The notes: generated by a model from the sequence alone, not told the origin. 5,960 nucleotides of DNA from Candidatus Liptonbacteria bacterium RIFCSPLOWO2_01_FULL_53_13 (GCA_001818895.1 MHLB01000041.1:2346-8305), one strand, 5' to 3'; positions 1 to 5,171 are shown, numbered from the stretch's first letter. Translations and numbers: made by a program.

Positions 1-1
1 T

Positions 2-679
2 ATCAAAATACATCGGAGATTACATACGGGATTCAGTGTTGCGAAGTCAATCAAGCAGGTCGCTCATTCAGAACGGCTCGCGGAGTTTATGGGAATCCTG
101 CTCGGTGATGGGCATCTGTCAGAGTATCAAGCCAGCATCACAACCAATTCAATCACCGACATGGCGCATGCCAAATTCATCCAGGGCCTTATAAAAGAAC
201 TTTTTGGCGTTACGGGGGTTTTGAAAAAGAGAAGGGATGAAAATGCTGTTACAGTCGTTGCTTCGTCAAAAAATCTTGCTCGCTTTCTTTCGGAAAAAGG
301 CATGCCTGTTGGCAACAAAATTGAAAAAAGGTTGTCTGCTCCTCATTGGATTATGGATAGTGTCCCCTATCAAAAAGCATTCATTCGGGGCCTATTTGAT
401 ACAGACGGGTCCATATATCTGGATACCCATAAAGGAAGGAGGCGGATATACCGAAATCCCGGGTGGACAATTACGAGCTATGCTGGTATATTAAGAAAAG
501 ATATCGTCCGAATGTTGCGCGGTTTGGGATTCTCCCCTACTTGTAGAACATCTCAAAAATCCGTTTACTTGCGCAGGAGAAACGATATCGTGAAATATTT
601 TGCGGAAATCGGGACAAGCAATAAAAAACACGTGAATCGTTATCGGCGATTCATTGGAAGGGTACCAAAGCGGTCATAA
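2..679 (+). CDS. LAGLIDADG homing-endonuclease-like protein, 5' end outside window
   Basis: The reading frame is open from the left edge (base 2), so the ATG at 89 is probably internal and the N-terminus is missing. Two LAGLIDADG-type motifs are visible. The first is around LAEFMGILLGDGHLS (about bases 77-121); the second is FIRGLFDTDGSIYLD (about 380-424). Each carries the glycine/acidic pattern (GDG, DTDG) that packs the two subdomains and supplies metal-binding acidic residues in this family. The spacing of roughly 100 residues fits a single-chain two-motif enzyme. The C-terminal part is basic (KSVYLRRRNDIV, NRYRRFIGRVPKRS), as expected of a DNA binder. The residues before motif 1 (FSVAKSIKQVAHSERLAEF) are helical-looking. 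No flanking intein or intron borders are visible, so it may be a free-standing endonuclease-like or WhiA-like regulator. The final 24 bases lie inside the tRNA-Ser gene. The family call is firm; activity is inferred. Confidence 0.85.
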   Translation: MKIHRRLHTGFSVAKSIKQVAHSERLAEFMGILLGDGHLSEYQASITTNSITDMAHAKFIQGLIKELFGVTGVLKKRRDENAVTVVASSKNLARFLSEKGMPVGNKIEKRLSAPHWIMDSVPYQKAFIRGLFDTDGSIYLDTHKGRRRIYRNPGWTITSYAGILRKDIVRMLRGLGFSPTCRTSQKSVYLRRRNDIVKYFAEIGTSNKKHVNRYRRFIGRVPKRS

Positions 680-744
680 TGGCACCGACTCGAAATCGGT
701 TGGCGGGCGAAAGCCCCACGTGGGTTCGAATCCCACCCCTTCCG
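656..744 (+). tRNA. tRNA-Ser (anticodon CGA)
   Basis: The sequence folds as a class II (long variable arm) tRNA. The acceptor 656-662 (GGAAGGG) pairs with 737-743 (CCCTTCC). The D stem is CCA 665-667 / TGG 680-682. The anticodon stem is ACCGA 684-688 / TCGGT 696-700, with loop CTCGAAA giving anticodon CGA, which reads UCG. The variable arm contains GGGC-GAAA-GCCC (705-716). The T stem is GTGGG 720-724 / CCCAC 732-736 with loop TTCGAAT. The discriminator base 744 is G, as usual for serine tRNAs. CCA is not encoded (the next bases are CAA), so it must be added by a nucleotidyltransferase. The 5' end overlaps the stop region of the upstream endonuclease-like ORF. Confidence 0.96.
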
Positions 745-745
745 C

Positions 746-788
746 AAACCAAAAAGAGAATGACCTTGTGTCATTCTCTTTTTGGTTT
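746..788. terminator. Perfect 19-bp inverted repeat, terminator after tRNA-Ser
   Basis: The left arm 746-764 and right arm 770-788 are exact reverse complements around the 5-base loop CTTGT. The left arm is A-rich and the right arm contains CTCTTTTTGG, so the hairpin has the A-tract/U-tract form of an intrinsic terminator in both directions. It starts two bases after the tRNA discriminator base and most likely ends the tRNA-Ser transcript. It could also stop transcripts arriving on the minus strand. Confidence 0.75.
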
Positions 789-792
789 ATGA

Positions 793-945
793 TGGAGCGA
801 AGGGGGTTCGAACCGAAGGTGCCCATTTTTCTCAAGCGCCGCGCGCTTGGATAAAAAATGGAGCATCTCGACCGAAGGGAGAGGCGAATCTTCCCTGTTT
901 GTCCAAGAGCAGAGCGATTGGTAACAAACAGCAATCCTGCTCTGC
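793..945. other. Hairpin cluster with possible pseudoknot; candidate structured RNA or repeat element
   Basis: No protein fits this interval, but it is unusually self-complementary. Hairpin A pairs CCATTTTT (823-830) with AAAAATGG (854-861) and TCAAGCGC (832-839) with GCGCTTGG (843-850), separated by a small internal loop. Hairpin B pairs CTGTTTGT (895-902) with ACAAACAG (924-931) and CCAA (903-906) with TTGG (918-921). The loop of B holds GAGCAG (907-912), which is exactly complementary to CTGCTC at 937-942, as in an H-type pseudoknot. A motif recurs around hairpin A: ATGGAGC...TCGAACCGAAGG ends near 818 and ATGGAGC...TCGACCGAAGG ends near 878. GGTTCGAACC at 805-814 is a perfect palindrome resembling a tRNA T-arm, but no tRNA can be completed. 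Strand and function are unknown; it could be the leader of the arsM cluster, an independent RNA or a degraded repeat. Confidence 0.45.
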
Positions 946-1008
946 AGGGCTCTCATCTCCGCACTGGACAGAAACAGATACCTCCTCCAAGGTCAATCCC
1001 AACCGAAC

Positions 1009-1755
1009 ATGGAAGACGACAAGATCAAGCAGGTTGTGAAAAAATACTACGGCAACATTGCCGCCGGGGGCAGTTGTTGCAATAGTTGCGGGTGCAGTTC
1101 CAAGAACGACAGCGAGCGCATATCAAAAAGCATCGGCTATTCCGACCAGGAAATAAAATCGGTTGCGGACGCCAATCTTGGCCTTGGCTGCGGAAACCCG
1201 ACGGGAATGGGAGAGATCAAAGAAGGCGACATCGTTTTGGACATGGGTTCGGGAGCCGGATTTGATTGTTTCTTGGCGGCTAAAAAAACCGGCGAGCGCG
1301 GCAAGGTCATCGGCGTGGATATGACCGAAGCAATGGTCGCAATGGCGAAAGCCAACGCCGATAAGTATGGATATAAAAACGTGGAGTTCCGATTGGGCGA
1401 CATTGAAAAATTGCCGGTTGATGACAATGCCGTTGACGTGGTAATCAGCAATTGCGTGGTCAATCTTGCTCCGGACAAGTCAAAGGTGTTCAAAGAGGCA
1501 TACCGGGTGTTGAAAAAAGGAGGGCGAATGTACATTTCGGATATCGTGCTGTTGGGAAATCTTTCCGAGGAGCAAAAAAATAATGGCGAACTCATAGCCG
1601 GATGCGTCGGCGGCGCATTACTCAAGGACGATTACCTGAAAATCATCACGGATGCGGGATTTGAAGCAAGAGTTCTTTCGGAAGACAAGAGCATTAGTAA
1701 AAGACAATACCAGGGAGCGCCGCTTGAAAGCCTGAAAGTTGAAGCGGTGAAGTAA
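1009..1755 (+). CDS. arsM: Arsenite S-adenosylmethionine methyltransferase
   Basis: The 248-residue product is a class I SAM-dependent methyltransferase of the ArsM/AS3MT family, which methylates trivalent arsenic to methylated arsenicals in the cytoplasm. Motif I ([11 protein letters not shown]) lies at residues 76-86 and binds [14 protein letters not shown] (100-110) forms the acidic loop after strand 2, and [11 protein letters not shown] (130-140) matches the next SAM-pocket motif. The three family cysteines that bind As(III) appear as C61 (GLGCGNP), C149 (SNCVVNL) and C199 (AGCVGGA). An additional cysteine cluster, C23, C24, C27 and C29, sits near the N-terminus, as in many bacterial ArsM proteins. 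The length is near the short bacterial form, without the C-terminal extension of AS3MT. There is no clear Shine-Dalgarno before the ATG. It heads a cluster with two membrane-protein genes. No ArsR-type gene is visible in the window. Confidence 0.93.
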   Translation: MEDDKIKQVVKKYYGNIAAGGSCCNSCGCSSKNDSERISKSIGYSDQEIKSVADANLGLGCGNPTGMGEIKEGDIVLDMGSGAGFDCFLAAKKTGERGKVIGVDMTEAMVAMAKANADKYGYKNVEFRLGDIEKLPVDDNAVDVVISNCVVNLAPDKSKVFKEAYRVLKKGGRMYISDIVLLGNLSEEQKNNGELIAGCVGGALLKDDYLKIITDAGFEARVLSEDKSISKRQYQGAPLESLKVEAVK

Positions 1756-1801
1756 TAAGGATTTCTTTCGTTAAACGGATCCGTAACAATTTCAGACCCC
1801 A

Positions 1802-2383
1802 ATGATAATCAAAAAAGCTTCCGGCGGGGTCGGTCTTTCGGCGAGCGGAGCAATCCTCCTTAGGGCAAGTTTGGTTATGAATTTCGGCGTCGGGTTGTTC
1901 GCGCCCATATACGCCCTGTATGTTGAGAAAATTGGAGGCAGTATTCTGGACGTCGGAATCGCCTATGCCATTTTCAGCATAGTAACCGGCACTTTCATTA
2001 TTCTTTTCGGAACTTCGGCTTTCTTTGACAGGAACGTGAGAAAATTCGTGGTGGCCGGTTACTTTCTCATGGGATTAACCTATCTCGGATATTTGCTTAT
2101 TGAGAGTCCGCTTCACCTGTTCATCGTACAGATTTTCCTCGGCCTGACCAACGGAATCCTTGAGCCCGCGTGGGACGCGGTTTTTTCCGCAGGGTCAAAC
2201 GAGGCGCAAGAAGCGAAAAATTGGTCCCTTTGGTCCGGAGGCGTCAGCTTGATAGTCGGGTTTTCCGCCCTTTTGGGAAGCTATATCGCTCATTATTCGT
2301 TTAGCGCTATTTTTATCATTATGTCCGCATGCGCGTTTATCTCCTCGGCAATTTCCGCGAAAATACTGAAGGGTCGTTCTTGA
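1802..2383 (+). CDS. Half-length MFS-type membrane protein (six helices)
   Basis: The product has 193 residues and about six hydrophobic helices, roughly at residues 16-40, 48-70, 80-100, 103-122, 142-165 and 168-188. This is half the usual twelve-helix MFS transporter. Between helices 2 and 3 the sequence FFDRNVRKFVV (74-84) resembles MFS motif A (GxLaDRxGRk), with D76, R77, R80 and K81 in place. GLTNGILEPAWDAVFS (114-129) fits the conserved region around helix 4. The frame is closed by a stop shortly upstream (near 1784), so the ATG at 1802 is the first available ATG; no good ribosome site precedes it. It lies 46 bases after arsM and 22 bases before the next gene. A dimeric six-helix transporter exporting methylated arsenicals would fit the position, but the substrate is inferred. 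It could also be a truncated MFS gene, although both ends look clean. Confidence 0.75.
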   Translation: MIIKKASGGVGLSASGAILLRASLVMNFGVGLFAPIYALYVEKIGGSILDVGIAYAIFSIVTGTFIILFGTSAFFDRNVRKFVVAGYFLMGLTYLGYLLIESPLHLFIVQIFLGLTNGILEPAWDAVFSAGSNEAQEAKNWSLWSGGVSLIVGFSALLGSYIAHYSFSAIFIIMSACAFISSAISAKILKGRS

Positions 2384-2394
2384 TGGATTTGGAC

Positions 2395-2398
2395 AGGA
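2395..2398 (+). promoter_or_regulatory. Shine-Dalgarno AGGA for the following membrane protein
   Basis: AGGA stands seven bases before the ATG at 2406. It is the only convincing ribosome-binding site in the three-gene cluster and supports this start. A competing ATG overlaps the preceding stop (TGATG, 2381-2385) but its frame closes after 11 codons. Confidence 0.55.
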
Positions 2399-2405
2399 TA
2401 TCAGC

Positions 2406-3086
2406 ATGTACGACGTAATCAGGAATTTCGGGGTTGATTATATCTACTTTGACCTGATTTTTTTGGCGGTCTTTTCGGGCGCTTTGATAATTTACAAAAA
2501 GAAGATTCCTCTTGCCGCGTTTTTTATCGGAGGGCTGGGAATAAATTTTCTTATTGACTGGGGAATCTGGCTGCATACGGGGATAAGGGAAGTTTCTTTG
2601 CCAGGGTCGTTCGGTCCCGTCTTGTTTTTTCTCTGGTTCTCGCTCTCCTACGACGTTGAGTATGCGTACGTGTTCCTAATGTTTGAAGAAAGATCAAGTA
2701 AGTTGAAATGGACGCTTTTTGTCTTTGCCGGGTGGCTCTTGGTCGCATTCCTCTCGCAATGGATATCATTAAATAACGACTCCATTACTACAATACGGCA
2801 TATGTCCGATTTGAGGTTTTTGAGAGTCGGAATTGTTCTTGCCGGTTATGCGTTGCTGTTCTTGCTTAAATACGACTGGAAGAAAATCCTGTTCCTGTTC
2901 TTTATCGGATTTCTCATTCATTTCATGATGGAATTTTCACTGCTCGTAAGCGGAATCCGGCCGGGGTCATTCCTCATCTTGTTGGAAAATGCCCTTATAG
3001 AATTCAACATGGGCGTGCCATTCTTTTATCTGTTTTGGGATAAATTTTTAAAGAAAGGGTTTGCGATTAATCCATATAAGACCTAG
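2406..3086 (+). CDS. Polytopic membrane protein of unknown function
   Basis: I do not recognise a family. The 226-residue product is very hydrophobic, with about seven probable membrane helices, near residues 10-30, 34-52, 68-92, 101-120, 138-155, 160-182 and 195-213. Charged loops such as KKK (31-33), EERSSKLK (94-101) and KYDWKK (155-160) separate them, and the C-terminus is basic (DKFLKKGF). Acidic residues sit within or at the edge of helices: D51 in NFLIDWGIWLHTG, D83 and E85 in SYDVEYAYVF, and E176. Together with the aromatic-rich segments these could line a binding site. There is no signal peptide, soluble domain or nucleotide-binding motif. It follows the MFS-like gene by 22 bases and ends just before a strong terminator, so it is probably co-transcribed with arsM. 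A role in transport or membrane handling of the ArsM product is only guilt by association. Confidence 0.75.
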   Translation: MYDVIRNFGVDYIYFDLIFLAVFSGALIIYKKKIPLAAFFIGGLGINFLIDWGIWLHTGIREVSLPGSFGPVLFFLWFSLSYDVEYAYVFLMFEERSSKLKWTLFVFAGWLLVAFLSQWISLNNDSITTIRHMSDLRFLRVGIVLAGYALLFLLKYDWKKILFLFFIGFLIHFMMEFSLLVSGIRPGSFLILLENALIEFNMGVPFFYLFWDKFLKKGFAINPYKT

Positions 3087-3090
3087 GATT

Positions 3091-3132
3091 CTCTAAATCA
3101 AAAAGCCCCCGAAGGGGCTTTTTGATTTAGAG
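3091..3132. terminator. Bidirectional intrinsic terminator between convergent genes
   Basis: A perfect 19-bp stem (3091-3109 with 3114-3132, loop CGAA) has a GGGGC/GCCCC core flanked by AAAAA on one side and TTTTT on the other, so it works on both strands. It ends the arsM cluster on the plus strand. On the minus strand it serves the convergent AIPR gene, whose stop codon (3129-3127) lies inside the stem. Confidence 0.9.
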
Positions 3133-4266
3133 GGCGTCGTAACACATGCGCCATGTGACTGCTGCCTTTCCCATCTTGTTAGGATTCCCTGAAAAGGTAC
3201 CAACGGCGTCCTTCATGGCTGACGCAACGTCAATCTTTTTATTCTCCCATATTTCCAGAGGGTTTTCTTTCCCCCATGACCAGCTTCTATGATCAATATA
3301 TTGGCGGAAAGCCGCGAGTATGGGATAGACAAATGCATCAGGATAGGCAAATATCGTGTCGCCTTTGATGAATTTGAGCGGACGCGGATTGTTCTCGTGG
3401 ATCATGACTCCCATGCTTGTCAGTTTTCCAAACGAGCCCCCAGCAACGTTATAGGCGCGTGGAAGGTCTCGGTATATGACATCACGAAGTTCCAGGATCT
3501 CGGGGAGTATTTTGCTCGCTTTCTCTAAGACATATGTATGTCTTTTCTTGCCGCTTTTATCTTCGGCGGCATAGTAATCTACTACAGCCCCTTTTGAAGA
3601 ATACGCTTCAATGGGATGGGTGTTTTTGTCGAAGTCGTCGAGGCAGTAGATATAGGAGAGTATCTCGCGGACAGAGATGTCCTTTCGTTTATTTCTGTCG
3701 TCAAGCTCAAATTCAGAGTACGCGATCCTATCTTTATACAACGGACTTGTTAGAACGTTTTTTATGGAGTCGTAGGACTGGGCAAGATTCTCTAGCGATT
3801 CCGTCTGTACGGCACGTGAACGATTCCGACCATCAACAATGTCGACTAGCCACTTTGGGTCGATCTCTCCCACAATACACTCTACTTTTACTTGGGCATT
3901 TACTGGACCCTTAAGAAGCGCATGCTGGATCGCCGAGAAGGTATGTCCTCCGTTTGCAATACCATGCCTCGTTTTGTCTGAGAATTCTACCGTGACCACA
4001 TTGGTTTTGTTGTCGAATTCTACGCGAGGAGAGACGATGGTGATACCGAGATTTCGGAAAACCATCTCTTCGGGATCGTTTTCAAGAGTATCGACTATGG
4101 CATTGAAGACATCACTACGCCTTTTGGTGTCGCGAACGTTTACGTCGCGCCAATCTTCCCACTCTTTGGGGATTTCACTAACTGGAGCGGTAAAGACACA
4201 CAGGCGTCTACCCTCTGGTGACTCGTATTGGTTACGAAACGAACTCACGTTGAGTTTAAAGATCAT
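3127..4266 (-). CDS. AIPR-family (abortive infection phage resistance) protein
   Basis: The 379-residue product resembles the AIPR family (PF10592 type), found in some phage-resistance loci. The diagnostic core is RNLGITIVSPRVEF (71-84), a beta-rich stretch, then HGIANGGHTFSAI (101-113), equivalent to the family's I-x-NG-x-QT motif. DIVDGRNRSRAVQTESLENL (142-161) follows and matches the family's asparagine/arginine-rich segment after the NG motif. The C-terminal half is helical and charged, with YNVAGGSFGKLTSMGV (272-287). There is no signal peptide, membrane helix or familiar nuclease motif. The NGGHT/DGRNRS pair also recalls the DGQHR/DndB fold, a possible wider relative. Full AIPR proteins are often longer, so this is a compact version. 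The gene stands alone on the minus strand with its own promoter, structured leader and terminator. The start is the first ATG of the frame; the upstream purines (AGATGA) are not a good Shine-Dalgarno. The family call is from memory of motifs; the function is inferred. Confidence 0.72.
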   Translation of the reverse strand: MIFKLNVSSFRNQYESPEGRRLCVFTAPVSEIPKEWEDWRDVNVRDTKRRSDVFNAIVDTLENDPEEMVFRNLGITIVSPRVEFDNKTNVVTVEFSDKTRHGIANGGHTFSAIQHALLKGPVNAQVKVECIVGEIDPKWLVDIVDGRNRSRAVQTESLENLAQSYDSIKNVLTSPLYKDRIAYSEFELDDRNKRKDISVREILSYIYCLDDFDKNTHPIEAYSSKGAVVDYYAAEDKSGKKRHTYVLEKASKILPEILELRDVIYRDLPRAYNVAGGSFGKLTSMGVMIHENNPRPLKFIKGDTIFAYPDAFVYPILAAFRQYIDHRSWSWGKENPLEIWENKKIDVASAMKDAVGTFSGNPNKMGKAAVTWRMCYDAL

Positions 4267-4293
4267 TGTTTTTCATCTGTTCGCTTTTTGACT

Positions 4294-4321
4294 AAAAAAG
4301 CGCTTAATTAATGTAAGCGCT
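4294..4321 (-). terminator. Intrinsic terminator inside the AIPR leader
   Basis: Read on the minus strand, AGCGCTTA (4321-4314) pairs with TAAGCGCT (4306-4299) around a 7-base loop, followed directly by a run of T (4299-4294). On the plus strand no T-run follows, so it acts only on minus-strand transcripts. It ends 28 bases before the AIPR start codon, so it must be read through for that gene to be expressed from the mapped promoter. Otherwise it makes a short RNA of about 145 nt. Confidence 0.75.
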
Positions 4322-4439
4322 ACAGATACAACCCCAAATATGGTTGATTACGGTGGAGTTCGACCCGTATCTGTCTGCAAGAGAATATTTCATCTCTGTG
4401 CCCGCTAAAGCGGATTGGTAGCGCGCCTAGCTAACCAAT
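4294..4439 (-). ncRNA. Candidate structured leader or small RNA upstream of the AIPR gene
   Basis: From the predicted start (about 4439) to the terminator the minus strand folds into consecutive helices. H1 pairs 4439-4434 with 4419-4414 (ATTGGT/ACCAAT) and 4432-4430 with 4422-4420, leaving a 7-base loop. H2 abuts it: CCGC (4413-4410) / GCGG (4405-4402) with a four-base loop. H3 is AGAGA (4397-4393) / TCTCT (4384-4380). H4 is an exact 8-bp stem, ACAGATAC (4374-4367) with GTATCTGT (4329-4322). It encloses 37 bases that can form two small hairpins, so it may be a three-way junction. H5 is the terminator, directly adjacent to H4. No protein frame explains this, and I recognise no Rfam family. 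It could be a transcription-attenuation leader, a ligand-sensing RNA, or a separately acting RNA paired with the AIPR protein. Confidence 0.5.
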
Positions 4440-4445
4440 AAATAT

Positions 4446-4473
4446 ATTATATGCCCTCTCAGAATAAATACAA
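4446..4473 (-). promoter_or_regulatory. Sigma70-type promoter for the AIPR leader
   Basis: On the minus strand, -35 TTGTAT (4473-4468) and a perfect -10 TATAAT (4451-4446) are separated by 16 bases. The expected start, about 7 bases downstream near 4439, coincides with the first base of helix H1 of the structured leader, which supports both calls. A short inverted repeat, CTGTT/AACAG (4477-4490), lies just upstream of the -35 box and could be an operator, but it is weak. Confidence 0.65.
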
Positions 4474-4502
4474 GCCCTGTTTATCAACAGCTCTACCCCA
4501 CG

Positions 4503-4526
4503 AAAAATCCCCTTGCGGGGATTTTT
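4503..4526. terminator. Intrinsic terminator after the ATP-cone gene
   Basis: AAAAATCCCC (4503-4512) pairs perfectly with GGGGATTTTT (4517-4526) around loop TTGC. The A/T tracts on both sides make it bidirectional. On the minus strand it begins 17 bases after the stop of the ATP-cone gene and separates that unit from the AIPR promoter, which starts only about 30 bases further on. Confidence 0.88.
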
Positions 4527-4543
4527 CTTGCACGTCCGGCTTT

Positions 4544-4840
4544 TTATGCGCGGCTCTTGCGGCGCATGCGCCGTCTCCGGTCATATGCTCTCCACGCTTT
4601 CGCTGTCACGGGCGATGCCTTGCTCAAGTGGCTTAGCACCTTCTTCCGCAACACCGCTACGGTAACCGTTTTCCGCTTGGCGATTGACTTAAACACGGCG
4701 CGGGACACTTTCCCGACGATTGCCTTCGCCTTGGCGGCGGGAATGTGCGCGTCTTTTGCGGCGCCCATGATTGACCGTTTGAGTTTTTCCGGGCGAAACG
4801 GTTCTCCCTTCCCCTTGCGCTTAATAACTTGTTTTGGCAT
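4544..4840 (-). CDS. Free-standing ATP-cone domain protein
   Basis: The 98-residue product is almost entirely one ATP-cone domain (PF03477 type), the nucleotide-sensing module otherwise found at the N-terminus of ribonucleotide reductases and in NrdR. The signature is QVIKRKGKGEPFRPEKLKRSI (residues 4-24), matching the family's VIKRdG..epFd.eKL.rSI. Helices follow, IVGKVSRAVFKSI (41-53) and VTVAVLRKKVLSHL (59-72), and the end is AKAWRAYDRRRR (80-91), matching the usual Y-x-R-F/Y-A-S-V region. NrdR's zinc-ribbon cysteines and the reductase catalytic domain are both absent. The protein is strongly basic, with an arginine-rich tail (RRRRMRRKSRA), suggesting nucleic-acid contact. It is a single-gene unit with its own promoter and terminator. 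A role as a small dATP/ATP-sensing regulator is plausible but inferred. Confidence 0.85.
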   Translation of the reverse strand: MPKQVIKRKGKGEPFRPEKLKRSIMGAAKDAHIPAAKAKAIVGKVSRAVFKSIAKRKTVTVAVLRKKVLSHLSKASPVTAKAWRAYDRRRRMRRKSRA

Positions 4841-4884
4841 GGGATTGTTTATTGGCGTTTTCGGCCTTTGGTGATGATGGTTCT

Positions 4885-4893
4885 ATTATACCA
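4885..4893 (-). promoter_or_regulatory. Extended -10 promoter for the ATP-cone gene
   Basis: On the minus strand the sequence TGGTATAAT (4893-4885) is an extended -10 element (TGn followed by a perfect TATAAT). No good -35 box is seen at the right distance, which extended -10 promoters tolerate. The predicted start, near 4878, gives a leader of about 38 bases before the ATG at 4840. No Shine-Dalgarno is visible. Confidence 0.6.
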
Positions 4894-4918
4894 TAACGGA
4901 GGTTAGCTATATCTCTGG

Positions 4919-4989
4919 ATTCCCGCCTGCCCCTCGACTACGCTCCTTCGGCAAGCTCAGGACAAGTCGGGGTCTAACGACGCGGGAAT
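4919..4989. repeat. Palindromic repeat with ATTCCCGC / GCGGGAAT ends
   Basis: ATTCCCGC (4919-4926) and GCGGGAAT (4982-4989) are exact inverted ends. Inside, CCC-(T)-CGACT (about 4931-4939) can pair with AGTCGGGG (near 4965-4972), stacking a second hairpin within the first. The GGATTCCCGC...GCGGGAATGACA form, and the internal CTCAGGACAAGTC text, resemble dispersed palindromic repeats I know from many bacterial genomes. Membership of a named family cannot be checked here. It sits just upstream of the ATP-cone promoter. Confidence 0.6.
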
Positions 4990-5017
4990 GACATTTTTCA
5001 AACGGTATCGGGCAAAC

Positions 5018-5088
5018 TTGACCCCATTAGAGACCCTCGTTTTAAACGAGGCAGGCGCCCCTGGCGCCTTGTTTCTAACGGGGTTGAC
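5018..5088. repeat. Terminal-inverted-repeat element, copy 1
   Basis: The ends are TTGACCCCATTAGA (5018-5031) and TCTAACGGGGTTGAC (5074-5088). They form an inverted repeat of about 11 bp with one mismatch (ACCCCATTAGA against TCTAACGGGGT). Inside are two neat hairpins, CTCGTTT/AAACGAG (about 5036-5050) and GGCGCC-CCT-GGCGCC (about 5054-5068). The right end TTTCTAACGGGGTTGAC (5072-5088) is identical over 17 bases to the right end of copy 2, exactly 200 bases away. There is no coding capacity; this is a MITE/REP-like sequence. Confidence 0.75.
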
Positions 5089-5131
5089 CCACCCCGCGCT
5101 AAAGAAAGAAGTATGCCCTTCGAGTAACAAC

Positions 5132-5171
5132 TGTTTACATTATAATTGAATATTCAATTATAATGTAAACA
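5132..5171. repeat. Perfect 40-bp AT-rich palindrome
   Basis: Bases 5132-5151 are the exact reverse complement of 5152-5171, with no spacer, so the sequence reads the same on both strands. Each half starts TGTTTACATTATAATTGAAT. It contains TATAAT on each strand (5141-5146 plus; 5162-5157 minus), without matching -35 boxes. It lies midway between the two terminal-inverted-repeat elements and is AT-rich within GC-rich surroundings. Possible roles are a dimeric regulator operator, a cruciform or a recombination site. Confidence 0.9.

Noticed and set aside
766..793. Possible promoter TTGTGT-16-TATGAT upstream of the arsM region
   Set aside because: It lies mostly inside the tRNA terminator hairpin and both boxes are poor matches, so it is too weak to call.
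793..870. A second tRNA or a tmRNA 3' end suggested by GGGGGTTCGAACC
   Set aside because: The T-arm-like palindrome has no matching acceptor, D or anticodon stems on either strand, and the stem next to the loop does not pair as required.
674..934. Minus-strand ORF of 86 residues with a GVGFEPTWGFRPPTDFESVPL end, and its plus-strand counterpart at 654-854
   Set aside because: These peptides are translations of tRNA-Ser and the adjacent hairpins. GFEP-type peptides are a common artefact of tRNA T-arms.
1137..1625. 162-residue minus-strand ORF inside arsM
   Set aside because: It is an antisense shadow; the plus strand encodes a clear ArsM with all its motifs.
3534..4291. Plus-strand ORFs of 126 and 150 residues opposite the AIPR gene
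   Set aside because: They are shadows of the minus-strand gene, with no recognisable domain or start signal.
4294..4439. Type III toxin-antitoxin arrangement (repeat RNA antitoxin plus protein)
   Set aside because: The RNA has no tandem repeats and the protein does not look like a ToxN/AbiQ nuclease.
4400..4440. tRNA-like 5' half on the plus strand (GCCCGCT...AGCGGATTGGTAGCGC)
   Set aside because: It resembles a D-arm, but no anticodon stem, T-arm or closing acceptor follows. The minus-strand hairpins explain the pairing better.
5132..5171. Firm assignment of the 40-bp palindrome as a dif site
   Set aside because: A dif site has two different 11-bp arms around a 6-bp centre. Here the Xer-like ends are 18 bases apart and identical, so only a loose resemblance remains.
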